64,000 bases of DNA from SIG440 sp045631525 (GTDB lineage Bacteria; Bacillota; Clostridia; Monoglobales; Monoglobaceae), in NCBI GenBank assembly GCA_045631525.1, contig JAZQUY010000028.1, positions 1-64,000 on the forward strand. The letters are read 5' to 3'. Below are positions 25,554 to 34,440 of the stretch, in pieces. The notes under the pieces were generated by a model, which did no database searches, was not told the origin of the DNA, and was given only the letters and a program-made list of their open reading frames with translations. Every line of letters starts with the position of its first letter. Position 1 is the stretch's first letter. Both the position numbers and the translations under genes were made by a program.

Positions 25554-25590
25554 ACCTTAGCAAAAGAAAAATGGTGGTGTTGAGTAAATT

Positions 25591-28278
25591 ATGGCTGAAA
25601 GAAAAAAGACTGGTACAACAAAGAAAACGGCGGCTGAAAGAAAACGGGCAGCAAGTCAGGCCCGGGCAAAGACTATGGCAAAAAAGACCCGTGGCGTTGA
25701 AATCAGGGGCATTATTCTGATTGCTCTTGGGCTTTTCCTTGCTACCACTTTCTTTACTGATGCAACCGGTGCATTTGGGCACTATTTCAAGGAAATCCTT
25801 ATGGGACTTTTCGGCGGACCCGCGGTTATTTTCTTTGTATTCCTTATCTGGACAGGCATTACGCTGTTTCTTGAAAAGAAAAGTGGGAAAGCACAATACA
25901 AGGTATGGCTGCTTTTTGGGTTTATGGTGGTTGCGTCTGTTATGTGGGCGATTTTCTGTGAAAATACCCAGTGGACTTATGATAGCTTCATTTCCGGTAT
26001 AAAGGAAATGTATTCCCGTGGAATTGACGGGGACAGCGGTGTTATTGGCACACTTCTTTGCGTGGGAATTGTAAAGTGCATCGGTACTGTGGGAACAACA
26101 ATTTTGTCTGTGGCGCTACTGCTCATTTTGTTTGTGCTTCTTACTGAGGTTTCGATTGAAAAGCTGTTTAAACGGATTGCTCTTTGGATTAAAAAGAATA
26201 AAGAGAATATTGCAAAAAGCCTTGATGAAGAAATCGATATGGAAATCGAGGAAAAGGCGGACAGCGAAAAGAAGGGCCTCTTTGGAAGAAAGAAAAATGC
26301 TAAAAAGACTGAAAAAGCAGCGGGGAACGAAGCAACTCAAGCTGATGCTATACCTCACAAAAGTCCAAACAGTGATTATTTTGATGTTTATTTCAGCGGA
26401 CAAGCTATTGAAGAGGTAGCAAAATCCACATCGGCGCCAAAGAAACGCTTTAAGTTTGAGGATGAGGCGGACGAAACCCAGGAGGCAATCCGTGAGGTTC
26501 TTGAGAAACATAGTGCGGAGGATAAGGGTTCTGTTATTTCAGCGGACAGTGGCGGTGGTGTTCTCACCAATCTTCCTGGGGCAGATGGCACATTCAAGAA
26601 AGAAAGTGGTGAGTTTGAACCACCAAGCCTTGTGCAGATGGAGGAAAGGGTTGACCCACTCACTCAGGCGGCGATTGACAGCGGTGTCCCCCTTGACCGT
26701 GCGGTAGAGGCAGGAAAACGTCTTAGTCAGCAGGAAGTTCAGCAGGTGGCAAACAGTGTTGACGCGGCAGCAAAAGAAAATATTGAGGCAACAAAGCTTT
26801 TGCATTATAAGCTGCCGTCAGTTTATCTTCTGGCAAAACCCAAGCCGAAAACAAAAAGCCGTGCTGAAATAAAGCACGAGCTTGAAGATAAGGCGAACAG
26901 ACTTCTTGAAACTCTGGCGAGCTTCAAGGTGGATGCGAAAATTATAAATATTACCCAAGGTCCGTCGGTCACCAGATTTGAGCTTCAGCCGGGGTTTGGA
27001 ATAAAGGTTTCAAAAATCACGAACCTTGCGGATGATATCGCTCTGAGCCTCGCTGCATCCGGTGTGCGTATTGAGGCGCCAATCCCGGGTAAATCTGCCA
27101 TAGGTATTGAAATCCCAAATGAGACACCAAGTCCTGTGCCTATTCGTGAGGTTATTGACAGCGATAAGTTCCGTGAATTCAAGTCTAAGACGGCATTTGC
27201 TCTGGGTAAGGATATTGCCGGAAACTGTGTTGTTGCAGATATTGCAAACTTTCCACATGTGTTGATTGCGGGTGCTACCGGTTCGGGTAAGAGTGTTTGT
27301 ATAAATTCGCTTATCACAAGTATTTTGTATAAGGCAAAACCAAACGAAGTCAAAATGATAATGGTTGACCCCAAAATGGTGGAGCTTGGCGTTTATAACG
27401 GAATCCCTCATCTTCTTATCCCTGTTGTTCCCGACCCCAAGCACGCGGCAGGTGCGCTTAACTGGGCTGTTGCTGAAATGAAAAATCGTTATCAGCTGAT
27501 GAAAGACAACAAGGTGAGAAATCTTATGGGTTACAACGAGCTTATGGAGGAAATGGGTACGCCTGAAAACAAGTTGCCGGAGATTGTTATAATAATTGAC
27601 GAGCTTGCGGACCTTATGCTTGCTGCCAAAAATGAGGTTGAAGATGCAATAAATAGCTTGGCGGCACTTGCAAGAGCTGCCGGAATGTATCTTGTAATTG
27701 CAACCCAAAGGCCGTCAGTCGATGTTATTACCGGTGTAATCAAGGCGAACGTTCCGTCGAGAATTTCTTTTGCGGTATCGTCTCAGGTGGACAGCCGTAC
27801 TATCCTTGATAGTATGGGGGCTGAAAAGCTTCTTGGAAAGGGCGATATGCTTTATGCGCCAAGGGGTGCGGTGAAACCCATAAGAATTCAAGGTAACTTC
27901 TTGTCGGACGAAGAAATTGAAGGAATTATTTCATATATAAAGAAACAGTATGAAGCGGTGTATGATGAAAGCATACTTGAACATATTGAAAGAGAGCAGG
28001 AAAGCAGCGATGACAGCAGCGATGATGACAGCCACACACGAAGCGGTGAAAAGGACGAGCTTTTCTGGAAGGCTGCTGAGCTTGCTTTTGAATCAGGTCA
28101 GGCGTCCGTTGCTATGCTTCAAAGGAAGTATAAAGTGGGCTATCAGAGGGCGGCAAGAATTATTGACCAGCTTGAGGAAAACAGAATTATTGGTCCTTAT
28201 GAGGGTACAAAACCTCGCCAGGTGCTGATAAGCCGCGCAGAGCTCAATGAAATGATGATGAATAATTCTGACAGATAG
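25591..28278 (+). CDS. DNA translocase FtsK/SpoIIIE
   Basis: This hexameric pump moves chromosomal DNA through the closing septum in division or sporulation. The 895-aa protein has four N-terminal membrane segments (about residues 35-190) and a charged linker to about 420. The RecA-like motor domain has Walker A GATGSGKSV near 561-569 and Walker B IVIIIDELADLML near 660-672. A C-terminal winged-helix gamma domain (SGQASVAMLQRKYKVGY) reads orientation sequences. The N-terminus is very rich in Lys and Thr. I cannot tell whether it is the division or the sporulation orthologue. Confidence 0.94.
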   Translation: MAERKKTGTTKKTAAERKRAASQARAKTMAKKTRGVEIRGIILIALGLFLATTFFTDATGAFGHYFKEILMGLFGGPAVIFFVFLIWTGITLFLEKKSGKAQYKVWLLFGFMVVASVMWAIFCENTQWTYDSFISGIKEMYSRGIDGDSGVIGTLLCVGIVKCIGTVGTTILSVALLLILFVLLTEVSIEKLFKRIALWIKKNKENIAKSLDEEIDMEIEEKADSEKKGLFGRKKNAKKTEKAAGNEATQADAIPHKSPNSDYFDVYFSGQAIEEVAKSTSAPKKRFKFEDEADETQEAIREVLEKHSAEDKGSVISADSGGGVLTNLPGADGTFKKESGEFEPPSLVQMEERVDPLTQAAIDSGVPLDRAVEAGKRLSQQEVQQVANSVDAAAKENIEATKLLHYKLPSVYLLAKPKPKTKSRAEIKHELEDKANRLLETLASFKVDAKIINITQGPSVTRFELQPGFGIKVSKITNLADDIALSLAASGVRIEAPIPGKSAIGIEIPNETPSPVPIREVIDSDKFREFKSKTAFALGKDIAGNCVVADIANFPHVLIAGATGSGKSVCINSLITSILYKAKPNEVKMIMVDPKMVELGVYNGIPHLLIPVVPDPKHAAGALNWAVAEMKNRYQLMKDNKVRNLMGYNELMEEMGTPENKLPEIVIIIDELADLMLAAKNEVEDAINSLAALARAAGMYLVIATQRPSVDVITGVIKANVPSRISFAVSSQVDSRTILDSMGAEKLLGKGDMLYAPRGAVKPIRIQGNFLSDEEIEGIISYIKKQYEAVYDESILEHIEREQESSDDSSDDDSHTRSGEKDELFWKAAELAFESGQASVAMLQRKYKVGYQRAARIIDQLEENRIIGPYEGTKPRQVLISRAELNEMMMNNSDR

Positions 28279-28340
28279 TGGAAACAATCATAAAAAGCCC
28301 CACTTTACTGTGCATTTGGTTCAAAACGGGTGTCTTAAAA

Positions 28341-28356
28341 TTGTGAAAAGTCACAA
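28341..28356. promoter_or_regulatory. Palindrome TTGTGA-AAAG-TCACAA upstream of the HU gene
   Basis: A perfect 16-bp inverted repeat lies in the AT-rich 192-base gap between the translocase and HU genes, where no coding sequence is seen. It resembles operator half-sites of CRP/FNR or Rex type, although the 4-base spacing is shorter than for CRP and Rex. Confidence 0.35.
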
Positions 28357-28470
28357 AAATATAAAAAAATACAGAAAACTATGGAAATTTATAAAATAAT
28401 GTAGTAAAATATAAAAAACATTATTATTACATTTAAATATTTTATATTTAAAGAAAAGGAGTTTTTAAAA

Positions 28471-28746
28471 ATGAACAAGACAGAATTGATTTCAGCAATG
28501 GCTGAAAAAGCAAATCTTTCAAAGAAAGACGCAGAAGCTGCTCTTAACGCTTTTGTTTGCGCAGTAGAAGGCGCTCTCGCAAAGGGCGACAAAGTTCAGT
28601 TGGTTGGCTTCGGCGGATTCGAAGTTAGAGAAAGAGCTGCAAGAACAGGCAGAAATCCCCAGACAGGCGCTGAAATGAAGATTGCTGCTGCTAAAGTTCC
28701 TACTTTCAAGGCAGGCAAAGCTCTTAAAGACCTTATCAACAAATAA
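28471..28746 (+). CDS. hup: HU family nucleoid-associated DNA-binding protein
   Basis: HU is a small dimeric DNA-bending protein that organises the nucleoid. The 91-aa length and the motifs NKTELISAMAEKANLSKKDAEAAL (in pieces, residues 2-25), GFGGFEVRERAARTGRNPQTG (near 46-66) and a C-terminal FKAGKALKDLI are typical. The DNA-intercalating proline lies in RNPQTG. AAAAGGAG precedes the ATG. The gene has a long AT-rich upstream region and a terminator right after it, so it is expressed alone. Confidence 0.96.
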   Translation: MNKTELISAMAEKANLSKKDAEAALNAFVCAVEGALAKGDKVQLVGFGGFEVRERAARTGRNPQTGAEMKIAAAKVPTFKAGKALKDLINK

Positions 28747-28764
28747 TAAAGTCAAAAAAGCTTG

Positions 28765-28790
28765 AAAAGAACGCCTTTGGGCGTTCTTTT
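28765..28790 (+). terminator. Terminator after the HU gene
   Basis: AAAAGAACGCC and GGCGTTCTTTT form an 11-bp stem with a TTTG loop, ending in T residues. Confidence 0.9.
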
Positions 28791-28828
28791 TGCGTGTTTT
28801 ATATTTTTTGAAAAAGGAGGTATTTGTT

Positions 28829-29083
28829 GTGAAAAGTTATTCGTACAAAACCCGGGGAACGTGCTCAAGAGAAATTCATTTTGACATAGACGCTGGTGTT
28901 GTTAAAAACGTACGGTTTGTTATGGGCTGTATGGGAAATACTCAAGGCGTAGCAAGGCTTGTGGAAGGGATGACAGTTGATGAAGCTATCTCAAGACTTT
29001 CGGGGATAGATTGTGGCGGACGGGGAACATCCTGTCCTGACCAGCTGGCAAAGGCACTTACTGCTGCAAAAGAGGCAGAATAA
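28829..29083 (+). CDS. TSCPD domain protein (TIGR03905-like)
   Basis: This small protein belongs to a clostridial family named after its TSCPD motif. The domain is otherwise found at the C-terminus of adenosylcobalamin-dependent ribonucleotide reductases. The 84-aa product starts at GTG 28829, with AAGGAGG 8 bases upstream. It shows RGTCSREIHFD near 9-19, MGCMGNTQG near 34-42 and CGGRGTSCPDQLA near 64-76. Four conserved cysteines (in GTCS, GCMG, DCGG and TSCPD) suggest a metal or Fe-S site. Its function is unknown. It stands alone between the HU gene and the str operon. Confidence 0.85.
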   Translation: MKSYSYKTRGTCSREIHFDIDAGVVKNVRFVMGCMGNTQGVARLVEGMTVDEAISRLSGIDCGGRGTSCPDQLAKALTAAKEAE

Positions 29084-29169
29084 TACCGATTTGACGAATT
29101 GTAAAAAGTCAGGGGTTTAAAGCCACAATAAATTGTGAAAAATTTTAAAATAAATCATATATGTAGTAC

Positions 29170-29198
29170 TTGACAAATGGATTTAAACTTGGTACAAT
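29170..29198 (+). promoter_or_regulatory. Sigma-A promoter of the str (rpsL) operon
   Basis: TTGACA (29170-29175), 17-base spacer, TACAAT (29193-29198). The leader that follows contains a hairpin (GGGATAGT at 29218-29225 with ACTATTCC at 29238-29245) just ahead of the L7Ae-like gene. Confidence 0.85.
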
Positions 29199-29272
29199 AA
29201 GATGTATTTTTAATATTGGGATAGTGCGGTATTTTGACTATTCCGGCAGGCAAAACTGCAAAGGTGAAAAAA

Positions 29273-29518
29273 ATGGAAAGAATAAAAACGAGTACTCACG
29301 TTGTGGGACTCAAACAGACCAAAAAGGCTATTGAGGCAGGCAGGGCAGAACTTGTGTTTGTTGCAAGAGATGCTGACAGCCATGTAGTTTTTCCCCTCGA
29401 GAGACTTTGCGACGAAAAAAATGTTGCGGTGGTTTATGTCAACAATATGAAAGAGCTTGGGAAGGCTTGTCACGTTGAAGTTCCCACTGCGGTTGCTACT
29501 ATTGTTAAAGACGCATAA
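29273..29518 (+). CDS. L7Ae/L30e-type K-turn-binding ribosomal protein (YbxF/RplGB-like)
   Basis: This 81-aa protein is of the small Bacillus YbxF kind that binds kink-turn RNA and lies just before rpsL in many Firmicutes. Visible features are VGLKQTKKAIEAGRAELVFVA (in pieces, residues 11-31) and PLERLCDEKNVAV near 44-56. I choose ATG 29273, which has AAGGTG 6 bases upstream. The frame is open back to 29234 but without a site there. The gap to rpsL holds a GGGC-TTT-GCCC hairpin. Confidence 0.88.
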   Translation: MERIKTSTHVVGLKQTKKAIEAGRAELVFVARDADSHVVFPLERLCDEKNVAVVYVNNMKELGKACHVEVPTAVATIVKDA

Positions 29519-29574
29519 TCTGCGTTTTTATATGGGCTTTGCCCACCTATATTATATACAGGAGGTGAAAATAA

Positions 29575-29994
29575 TTGCCAACATTTAACCAGCTTGTTAA
29601 GAAAGGCAGACAGACTGCGGAAAAGAAATACACTGCTCCGGCTCTTCTCAAAGGCTTCAACACCATTAAGAAGAAATATACCGATCAGGATTCTCCGCAA
29701 AAGCGTGGTGTTTGTACTTCTGTTAGAACTATGACACCTAAAAAGCCTAACTCAGCACTTAGAAAAGTTGCCAGAGTTCGTCTTACAAATGGTATCGAAG
29801 TTTCTGCTTATATTCCCGGTATTGGTCACAATCTCCAGGAACATAGCGTAGTGCTTATCCGTGGCGGAAGAGTTAAGGACCTCCCTGGTGTTCGTTATCA
29901 CATTATCCGTGGTACACTTGATACTCAGGGCGTTCAGAAACGTAATCAGTCAAGATCCAAGTACGGAGCTAAGAGACCTAAAGAAGGTAAGTAA
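29575..29994 (+). CDS. rpsL: 30S ribosomal protein S12
   Basis: S12 lies at the decoding centre and affects translational accuracy and streptomycin response. The 139-aa protein begins with TTG at 29575, 7 bases after a GGAGGTG site. No ATG is available at the conserved N-terminus PTFNQLVKKGR. The conserved region TPKKPNSALRKVARVRL contains the lysine associated with streptomycin resistance in the wild-type state. Order L7Ae-rpsL-rpsG-fusA-tuf is the classical str operon of Firmicutes. Confidence 0.97.
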   Translation: MPTFNQLVKKGRQTAEKKYTAPALLKGFNTIKKKYTDQDSPQKRGVCTSVRTMTPKKPNSALRKVARVRLTNGIEVSAYIPGIGHNLQEHSVVLIRGGRVKDLPGVRYHIIRGTLDTQGVQKRNQSRSKYGAKRPKEGK

Positions 29995-30050
29995 GACAAA
30001 AATTTTAGTATGAAAATTACTTTATAGTGCGTATTACTATTTTATATATA

Positions 30051-30139
30051 AAAGACGGCACGTCTTTGGCAATAATATGTAGTACAGCACTAGCAGTATC
30101 CAATTTGGGTATTGAGTACCTGTGGATAGCATTTACCAC
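30051..30139 (+). promoter_or_regulatory. Structured rpsL-rpsG intergenic region
   Basis: The 165-base gap contains three hairpins: AAAGAC-GGCAC-GTCTTT (30051-30067); a longer stem with TATCCA (30097-30102) pairing TGGATA (30123-30128), enclosing GGTA/TACC (30108-30111 with 30117-30120); and an alternative TGTGG/CCACA (30121-30125 with 30135-30139) next to the rpsG ribosome site. In E. coli the same gap holds the S7 repression site, so an autoregulatory role is plausible. Confidence 0.5.
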
Positions 30140-30159
30140 AAAGAATGGAGGGAAGATAA

Positions 30160-30630
30160 GTGCCAAGAAAAGGACATATTGCACGCCGTGATGTGCTGCC
30201 GGATCCTATGTACAACAGCAAAACTGTTACACGTCTTATAAACAACATCATGCTTGACGGTAAGAAAGGTGTTGCTCAGGCTATTGTTTATGATGCATTC
30301 GATATCATAAAGGAAAAGACAGGCAAAGACCCTGTTGAAGTGTTTGAGGAAGCTATGAATGCCGTTATGCCTGTTCTCGAAGTTAAGGCAAGACGTGTTG
30401 GTGGTGCAAACTACCAGGTTCCGATTGAAGTTAGAGCTGAAAGAAGAGAGACTTTGGGTCTTCGTTGGATTACTCTTTATGCAAGACAGAGAAACGAAAG
30501 AACAATGGCTGAAAGACTCGCAAACGAGCTCATGGACGCAATCAACAGCACAGGTGGTGCATTCAAAAAGAAAGAAGACACACACAAAATGGCAGAAGCG
30601 AATAAGGCATTCGCTCACTTCCGCTGGTAG
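30160..30630 (+). CDS. rpsG: 30S ribosomal protein S7
   Basis: S7 starts assembly of the 30S head and binds 16S rRNA. The 156-aa protein is of normal length, starts with GTG behind GGAGGGAAG, and has PRKGHIARRDVLPDP at the N-terminus, GGANYQVPIEVRAERR near 78-93 and a C-terminal FAHFRW. In E. coli S7 represses its own operon by binding the rpsL-rpsG gap; here that gap is also long and structured. The 190 bases to fusA contain a further hairpin. Confidence 0.97.
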   Translation: MPRKGHIARRDVLPDPMYNSKTVTRLINNIMLDGKKGVAQAIVYDAFDIIKEKTGKDPVEVFEEAMNAVMPVLEVKARRVGGANYQVPIEVRAERRETLGLRWITLYARQRNERTMAERLANELMDAINSTGGAFKKKEDTHKMAEANKAFAHFRW

Positions 30631-30660
30631 TATTGCTTTGAAAATCGCCTCATCTTCGGC

Positions 30661-30721
30661 AAATGTGCTCAATGTTGAAAAATGCTCACGTATATTATAT
30701 ACGCTCCGCTTTTTCACATTT
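30661..30721 (+). other. Long interrupted hairpin between rpsG and fusA
   Basis: AAATGT (30661-30666) and GAAAAA (30677-30682) pair with TTTTTCACATTT (30710-30721). The apex is CGTATA-TTA-TATACG (30689-30703). The 190-base gap shows no gene. No T-run follows directly on the plus strand, so it is not a standard terminator. Confidence 0.45.
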
Positions 30722-30820
30722 CGCATTCACCAAATCTAAGGCAATTTTCTTTGCACTACAAAATAGCGAAAAGCCAATTTTCGATTTTAATTTAACACTT
30801 ATGTGTTGAAAGGAGTTACT

Positions 30821-32932
30821 ATGGGTAGAGCGTATTCGCTTGAAAGAACAAGAAATATCGGTATCATGGCTCACATCGATGCCGGAAAGACTACTACTTC
30901 AGAACGTATCTTGTATTATACAGGTATTAACCATAAACTTGGTGAAACCCACGAAGGCGGCGCGACCATGGACTGGATGGCTCAGGAACAGGAGCGTGGT
31001 ATTACAATTACCTCTGCTGCTACAACCTGCTTCTGGGAACCAAAAGAAGGCCCTTATGCGGGACAAAAGCACAGAATCAATCTTATTGATACTCCCGGAC
31101 ACGTTGACTTCACTGTTGAAGTTCAGCGTTCACTGAGAGTTCTTGACGGTTCTGTTACTGTTATGTGCGCTAAGGGTGGTGTTGAACCCCAGTCAGAAAC
31201 AGTTTGGCGTCAGGCTGATGAATACAAGGTTCCACGTATGATATTTGTTAACAAAATGGATATCATGGGTGCAGACTTCTATAACGTAGTAAACATGATT
31301 CGTGAAAGACTCAATGCTAACGGTGTTCCGATTCAGCTTCCTATCGGTGCTGAAGACACATTTGTTGGTATCATTGATCTTATGAACATGGAAGCCGAGA
31401 TTTATGATGATGAACTCGGTAACAACTATCACAAAGATTCTATTCCTGCTGACATGATGGACAAGGCTCAGGAATACCACGACAAGATGGTTGAAGCTAT
31501 TTGTGAAACCGACGAAGAACTTCTCGAGAAGTTCTTTGGTGGTGAAGAAATTACTGTTGATGAACTCAAAGCTGCACTTCGCCGTGCAACCATCAACAAC
31601 GAGATTGTGCCTGTTCTTTGCGGAACAGCGTACAGAAATAAGGGCGTTCAGTTGCTTCTTGATGCAGTTATTGAATATATGCCCGCACCAACAGATGTTC
31701 CTAACATCAAGGGTGTAAATCCTGACACAGAAGAAGACGATGAAAGACCATCATCCGATGATGCACCTTTCTCAGCTCTTGCGTTCAAGATTGCTACAGA
31801 CCCGTTTGTTGGTAAGATTTGTTTCTTCCGTGTATATTCAGGTACACTTGAAAAGGGTTCACACGTTCTCAACTCCTGCAAAGGCAAGCGTGAACGTATA
31901 GGTAGAATTCTTCAGATGCACGCAAACCACAGAGAAGACCTTGATATAGTTTATTCAGGTGACATTGCTGCGGCAGTTGGTCTCCAGAATACAACAACAG
32001 GTGAAACTCTTTGTGACGAAAAGCATCCTATCGTTCTTGAATCAATGAACTTCCCTGAACCGGTTATCCGTGTGGCTATTGAGCCCAAGACAAAAGCTGG
32101 TCAGGAAAAGATGGGTATCGCTCTTGCAAAACTTGCAGAAGAAGACCCAACATTCAAGACATATACAGATGAAGAAACAGGACAGACAATCATCGCAGGT
32201 ATGGGTGAGCTTCACCTTGAAATCATTGTTGACAGACTCTTGCGTGAATTTAAGGTTGAAGCAAACGTTGGTGAACCTCAGGTTTCTTATCGTGAAGCGT
32301 TCAGAAAAGCTGTTGACGTTGACCACAAGTATGCTCGTCAGTCAGGTGGTAAAGGTCAGTACGGACACGTTCTTGTTAAGTTTGAACCCCTGGGCGAAGG
32401 CGAAGGTTATATCTTCGAAAACAAGGTTGTCGGCGGTGCTGTTCCTAAGGAATATATCCCCGCTGTTGACGCTGGTATCCAGAGCGCTATGCTCAATGGT
32501 GTTCTTGCAGGCTACAACGTAGTTGACCTTAAGGCTACACTTTATGATGGTTCATACCACGAAGTTGACTCTTCTGAAATGGCGTTTAAGATTGCTGCTT
32601 CAATGGCATTCAAAGAAGCTATGAGAAAGTCAGACCCTGTGCTCAAAGAACCTATTATGCTTGTTAACGTAATTACACCTGATGATTATCTTGGATTTGT
32701 TATCGGTGACCTTAGCTCAAGACGTGGTATGATTAAATGCCAGGAATCACGTAGCGGCGGTGTTACTCAGGTAACAGCTGATGTTCCCCTTTCGGAAATG
32801 TTCGGTTATGCAACTGTTCTCCGCTCAGGAACACAGGGCCGTGGACAGTATTCAATGGAACCATCACATTACAGTGAAGTTCCCAAGTCTGTTCAGGACA
32901 AGATTATCAGCGCCAGAACAAGTGGCGAATAA
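30821..32932 (+). CDS. fusA: Elongation factor G
   Basis: EF-G drives ribosomal translocation with GTP. The start at ATG 30821 is supported by AAAGGAG just upstream and by the conserved N-terminus MGRAYSLERTRN; the frame is open 6 codons earlier (GTG 30803) with no site. GTPase motifs are AHIDAGKTT (near 17-25), DTPGHVDF (near 90) and NKMD (near 144). The 703-aa length is typical of five-domain EF-G. Confidence 0.97.
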   Translation: MGRAYSLERTRNIGIMAHIDAGKTTTSERILYYTGINHKLGETHEGGATMDWMAQEQERGITITSAATTCFWEPKEGPYAGQKHRINLIDTPGHVDFTVEVQRSLRVLDGSVTVMCAKGGVEPQSETVWRQADEYKVPRMIFVNKMDIMGADFYNVVNMIRERLNANGVPIQLPIGAEDTFVGIIDLMNMEAEIYDDELGNNYHKDSIPADMMDKAQEYHDKMVEAICETDEELLEKFFGGEEITVDELKAALRRATINNEIVPVLCGTAYRNKGVQLLLDAVIEYMPAPTDVPNIKGVNPDTEEDDERPSSDDAPFSALAFKIATDPFVGKICFFRVYSGTLEKGSHVLNSCKGKRERIGRILQMHANHREDLDIVYSGDIAAAVGLQNTTTGETLCDEKHPIVLESMNFPEPVIRVAIEPKTKAGQEKMGIALAKLAEEDPTFKTYTDEETGQTIIAGMGELHLEIIVDRLLREFKVEANVGEPQVSYREAFRKAVDVDHKYARQSGGKGQYGHVLVKFEPLGEGEGYIFENKVVGGAVPKEYIPAVDAGIQSAMLNGVLAGYNVVDLKATLYDGSYHEVDSSEMAFKIAASMAFKEAMRKSDPVLKEPIMLVNVITPDDYLGFVIGDLSSRRGMIKCQESRSGGVTQVTADVPLSEMFGYATVLRSGTQGRGQYSMEPSHYSEVPKSVQDKIISARTSGE

Positions 32933-32968
32933 TTGTACAGATTTTTAGAACTTTTTTCAAAAAAGCTA

Positions 32969-32997
32969 TTGAAAACTGTGCAAAATTGTAGTAAAAT
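32969..32997 (+). promoter_or_regulatory. Sigma-A promoter of tuf
   Basis: TTGAAA (32969-32974), 17-base spacer, TAAAAT (32992-32997), giving tuf its own transcript in addition to any readthrough from fusA. Confidence 0.72.
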
Positions 32998-33043
32998 AAT
33001 AAACAGTAAATAATTAACTTATATAAGTTAGGAGGAACTAATA

Positions 33044-34246
33044 ATGGCAAAAGCTAAATATGAAAGAACCAAACCCCATGTTAACATTGGTACAATCGGC
33101 CACGTTGACCATGGTAAAACAACTCTTACTGCTGCAATCACAAAGGTGCTTGCTCTTGACGGTAAGGCTCAGTTCGAAGCTTACGATATGATCGACAAAG
33201 CTCCGGAAGAAAGAGAAAGAGGTATCACAATCTCTACTGCTCACGTTGAATACGAAACAGAAGCTCGTCACTATGCACACGTTGACTGCCCCGGACATGC
33301 TGACTACGTTAAGAACATGATCACTGGTGCAGCTCAGATGGACGGTGCTATCCTCGTTGTTTCTTCAGCTGATGGTCCTATGCCTCAGACAAGAGAACAC
33401 ATCCTTCTTTCACGTCAGGTTGGCGTTCCGAAGATTGTTGTTTTCATGAACAAGGTTGACCAGGTTGATGACCCCGAACTTCTCGAACTCGTTGAAATGG
33501 AAATCCGTGACCTTCTCTCTGAATACGAATTCCCGGGTGATGAGATCCCGATCGTTAAGGGCTCAGGTCTTGCAGTTCTTGAATCTGCTTCAACAGATCC
33601 TTCAGCTCCTGAATATGCTTGCATTAAGGAACTTATGGATGCAGTAGATGCTTATATTCCTACACCTGAAAGAAAGAGCGATCTTCCTTTCCTTATGCCT
33701 GTTGAAGACGTATTCTCAATCACAGGCCGTGGTACAGTTGCGACAGGTAGAGTTGAAAGAGGTACTCTTAACCTTTCTGACGAAGTTGAAATCGTTGGTC
33801 TTTCTGACGAATCAAGAAAGGTTGTTGTTACAGGTATCGAAATGTTCAGAAAGCTTCTTGATTCAGCTGAAGCTGGTGACAACATCGGTGCTCTTCTCCG
33901 TGGTGTTCAGAGAAACGAAATCGAAAGAGGACAGGTTCTTGCAAAACCCGGTACAATTAACCCCCACACAAAGTTCAAGGGTGAAGTTTACGTTCTTACT
34001 AAGGAAGAAGGCGGTCGTCATACACCTTTCTTTACAAACTACAGACCTCAGTTCTATTTCAGAACAACTGACGTTACAGGTGTTGTAAACCTTCCAGCAG
34101 CCACAGAAATGTGTATGCCTGGTGACAACGTTACAATGACTGTTGAACTTACAACAACAATCGCTGTTGAAGAAGGTCTTCGTTTCGCTATCCGCGAAGG
34201 CGGCCGTACAGTTGGTTCAGGCGTTGTTACTGAAATCATTGAGTAA
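33044..34246 (+). CDS. tuf: Elongation factor Tu
   Basis: EF-Tu brings aminoacyl-tRNA to the ribosome. The 400-aa protein shows GHVDHGKTT at residues 19-27, DCPGHADY near 83, NKVD near 138 and the effector region ERERGITIS. Domains 2 and 3 are complete, with MPVEDVFSITGRGTVATGR in pieces near 224-242. AGGAGG precedes the ATG. Two strong terminators follow, as expected for a very highly expressed gene. Confidence 0.98.
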   Translation: MAKAKYERTKPHVNIGTIGHVDHGKTTLTAAITKVLALDGKAQFEAYDMIDKAPEERERGITISTAHVEYETEARHYAHVDCPGHADYVKNMITGAAQMDGAILVVSSADGPMPQTREHILLSRQVGVPKIVVFMNKVDQVDDPELLELVEMEIRDLLSEYEFPGDEIPIVKGSGLAVLESASTDPSAPEYACIKELMDAVDAYIPTPERKSDLPFLMPVEDVFSITGRGTVATGRVERGTLNLSDEVEIVGLSDESRKVVVTGIEMFRKLLDSAEAGDNIGALLRGVQRNEIERGQVLAKPGTINPHTKFKGEVYVLTKEEGGRHTPFFTNYRPQFYFRTTDVTGVVNLPAATEMCMPGDNVTMTVELTTTIAVEEGLRFAIREGGRTVGSGVVTEIIE

Positions 34247-34265
34247 TAATAGCTTAAACGCTTAT

Positions 34266-34296
34266 AAAAATGGTCATCGAAAGATGACCATTTTTT
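34266..34296 (+). terminator. First terminator after tuf
   Basis: AAAAATGGTCATC (34266-34278) pairs with GATGACCATTTTT (34283-34295) around a GAAA tetraloop and ends in TTTTTT. Confidence 0.95.
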
Positions 34297-34330
34297 GTTT
34301 GAATTGTGCATATATCCGTTTAAGATTATT

Positions 34331-34371
34331 AGCTCCCAAACACAAGATATTGTGTTTGGGGTGCTTTTTTT
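34331..34371 (+). terminator. Second terminator after tuf
   Basis: CCCAAACACAA (34335-34345) pairs with TTGTGTTTGGG (34350-34360) around GATA; an outer AGC/GCT extends it and TTTTTTT follows. Confidence 0.92.
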
Positions 34372-34440
34372 ATAACAGTATATGGAAAATATTGAACAAA
34401 AGACAAATCTAAAATTCGTCAAAATGAACAAAGTTTAATC

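Noticed and set aside
29218..29245. K-turn autoregulatory site in the leader of the L7Ae-like gene
   Set aside because: A hairpin is present, but the tandem G-A/A-G pairs and three-base bulge of a kink-turn are not seen.
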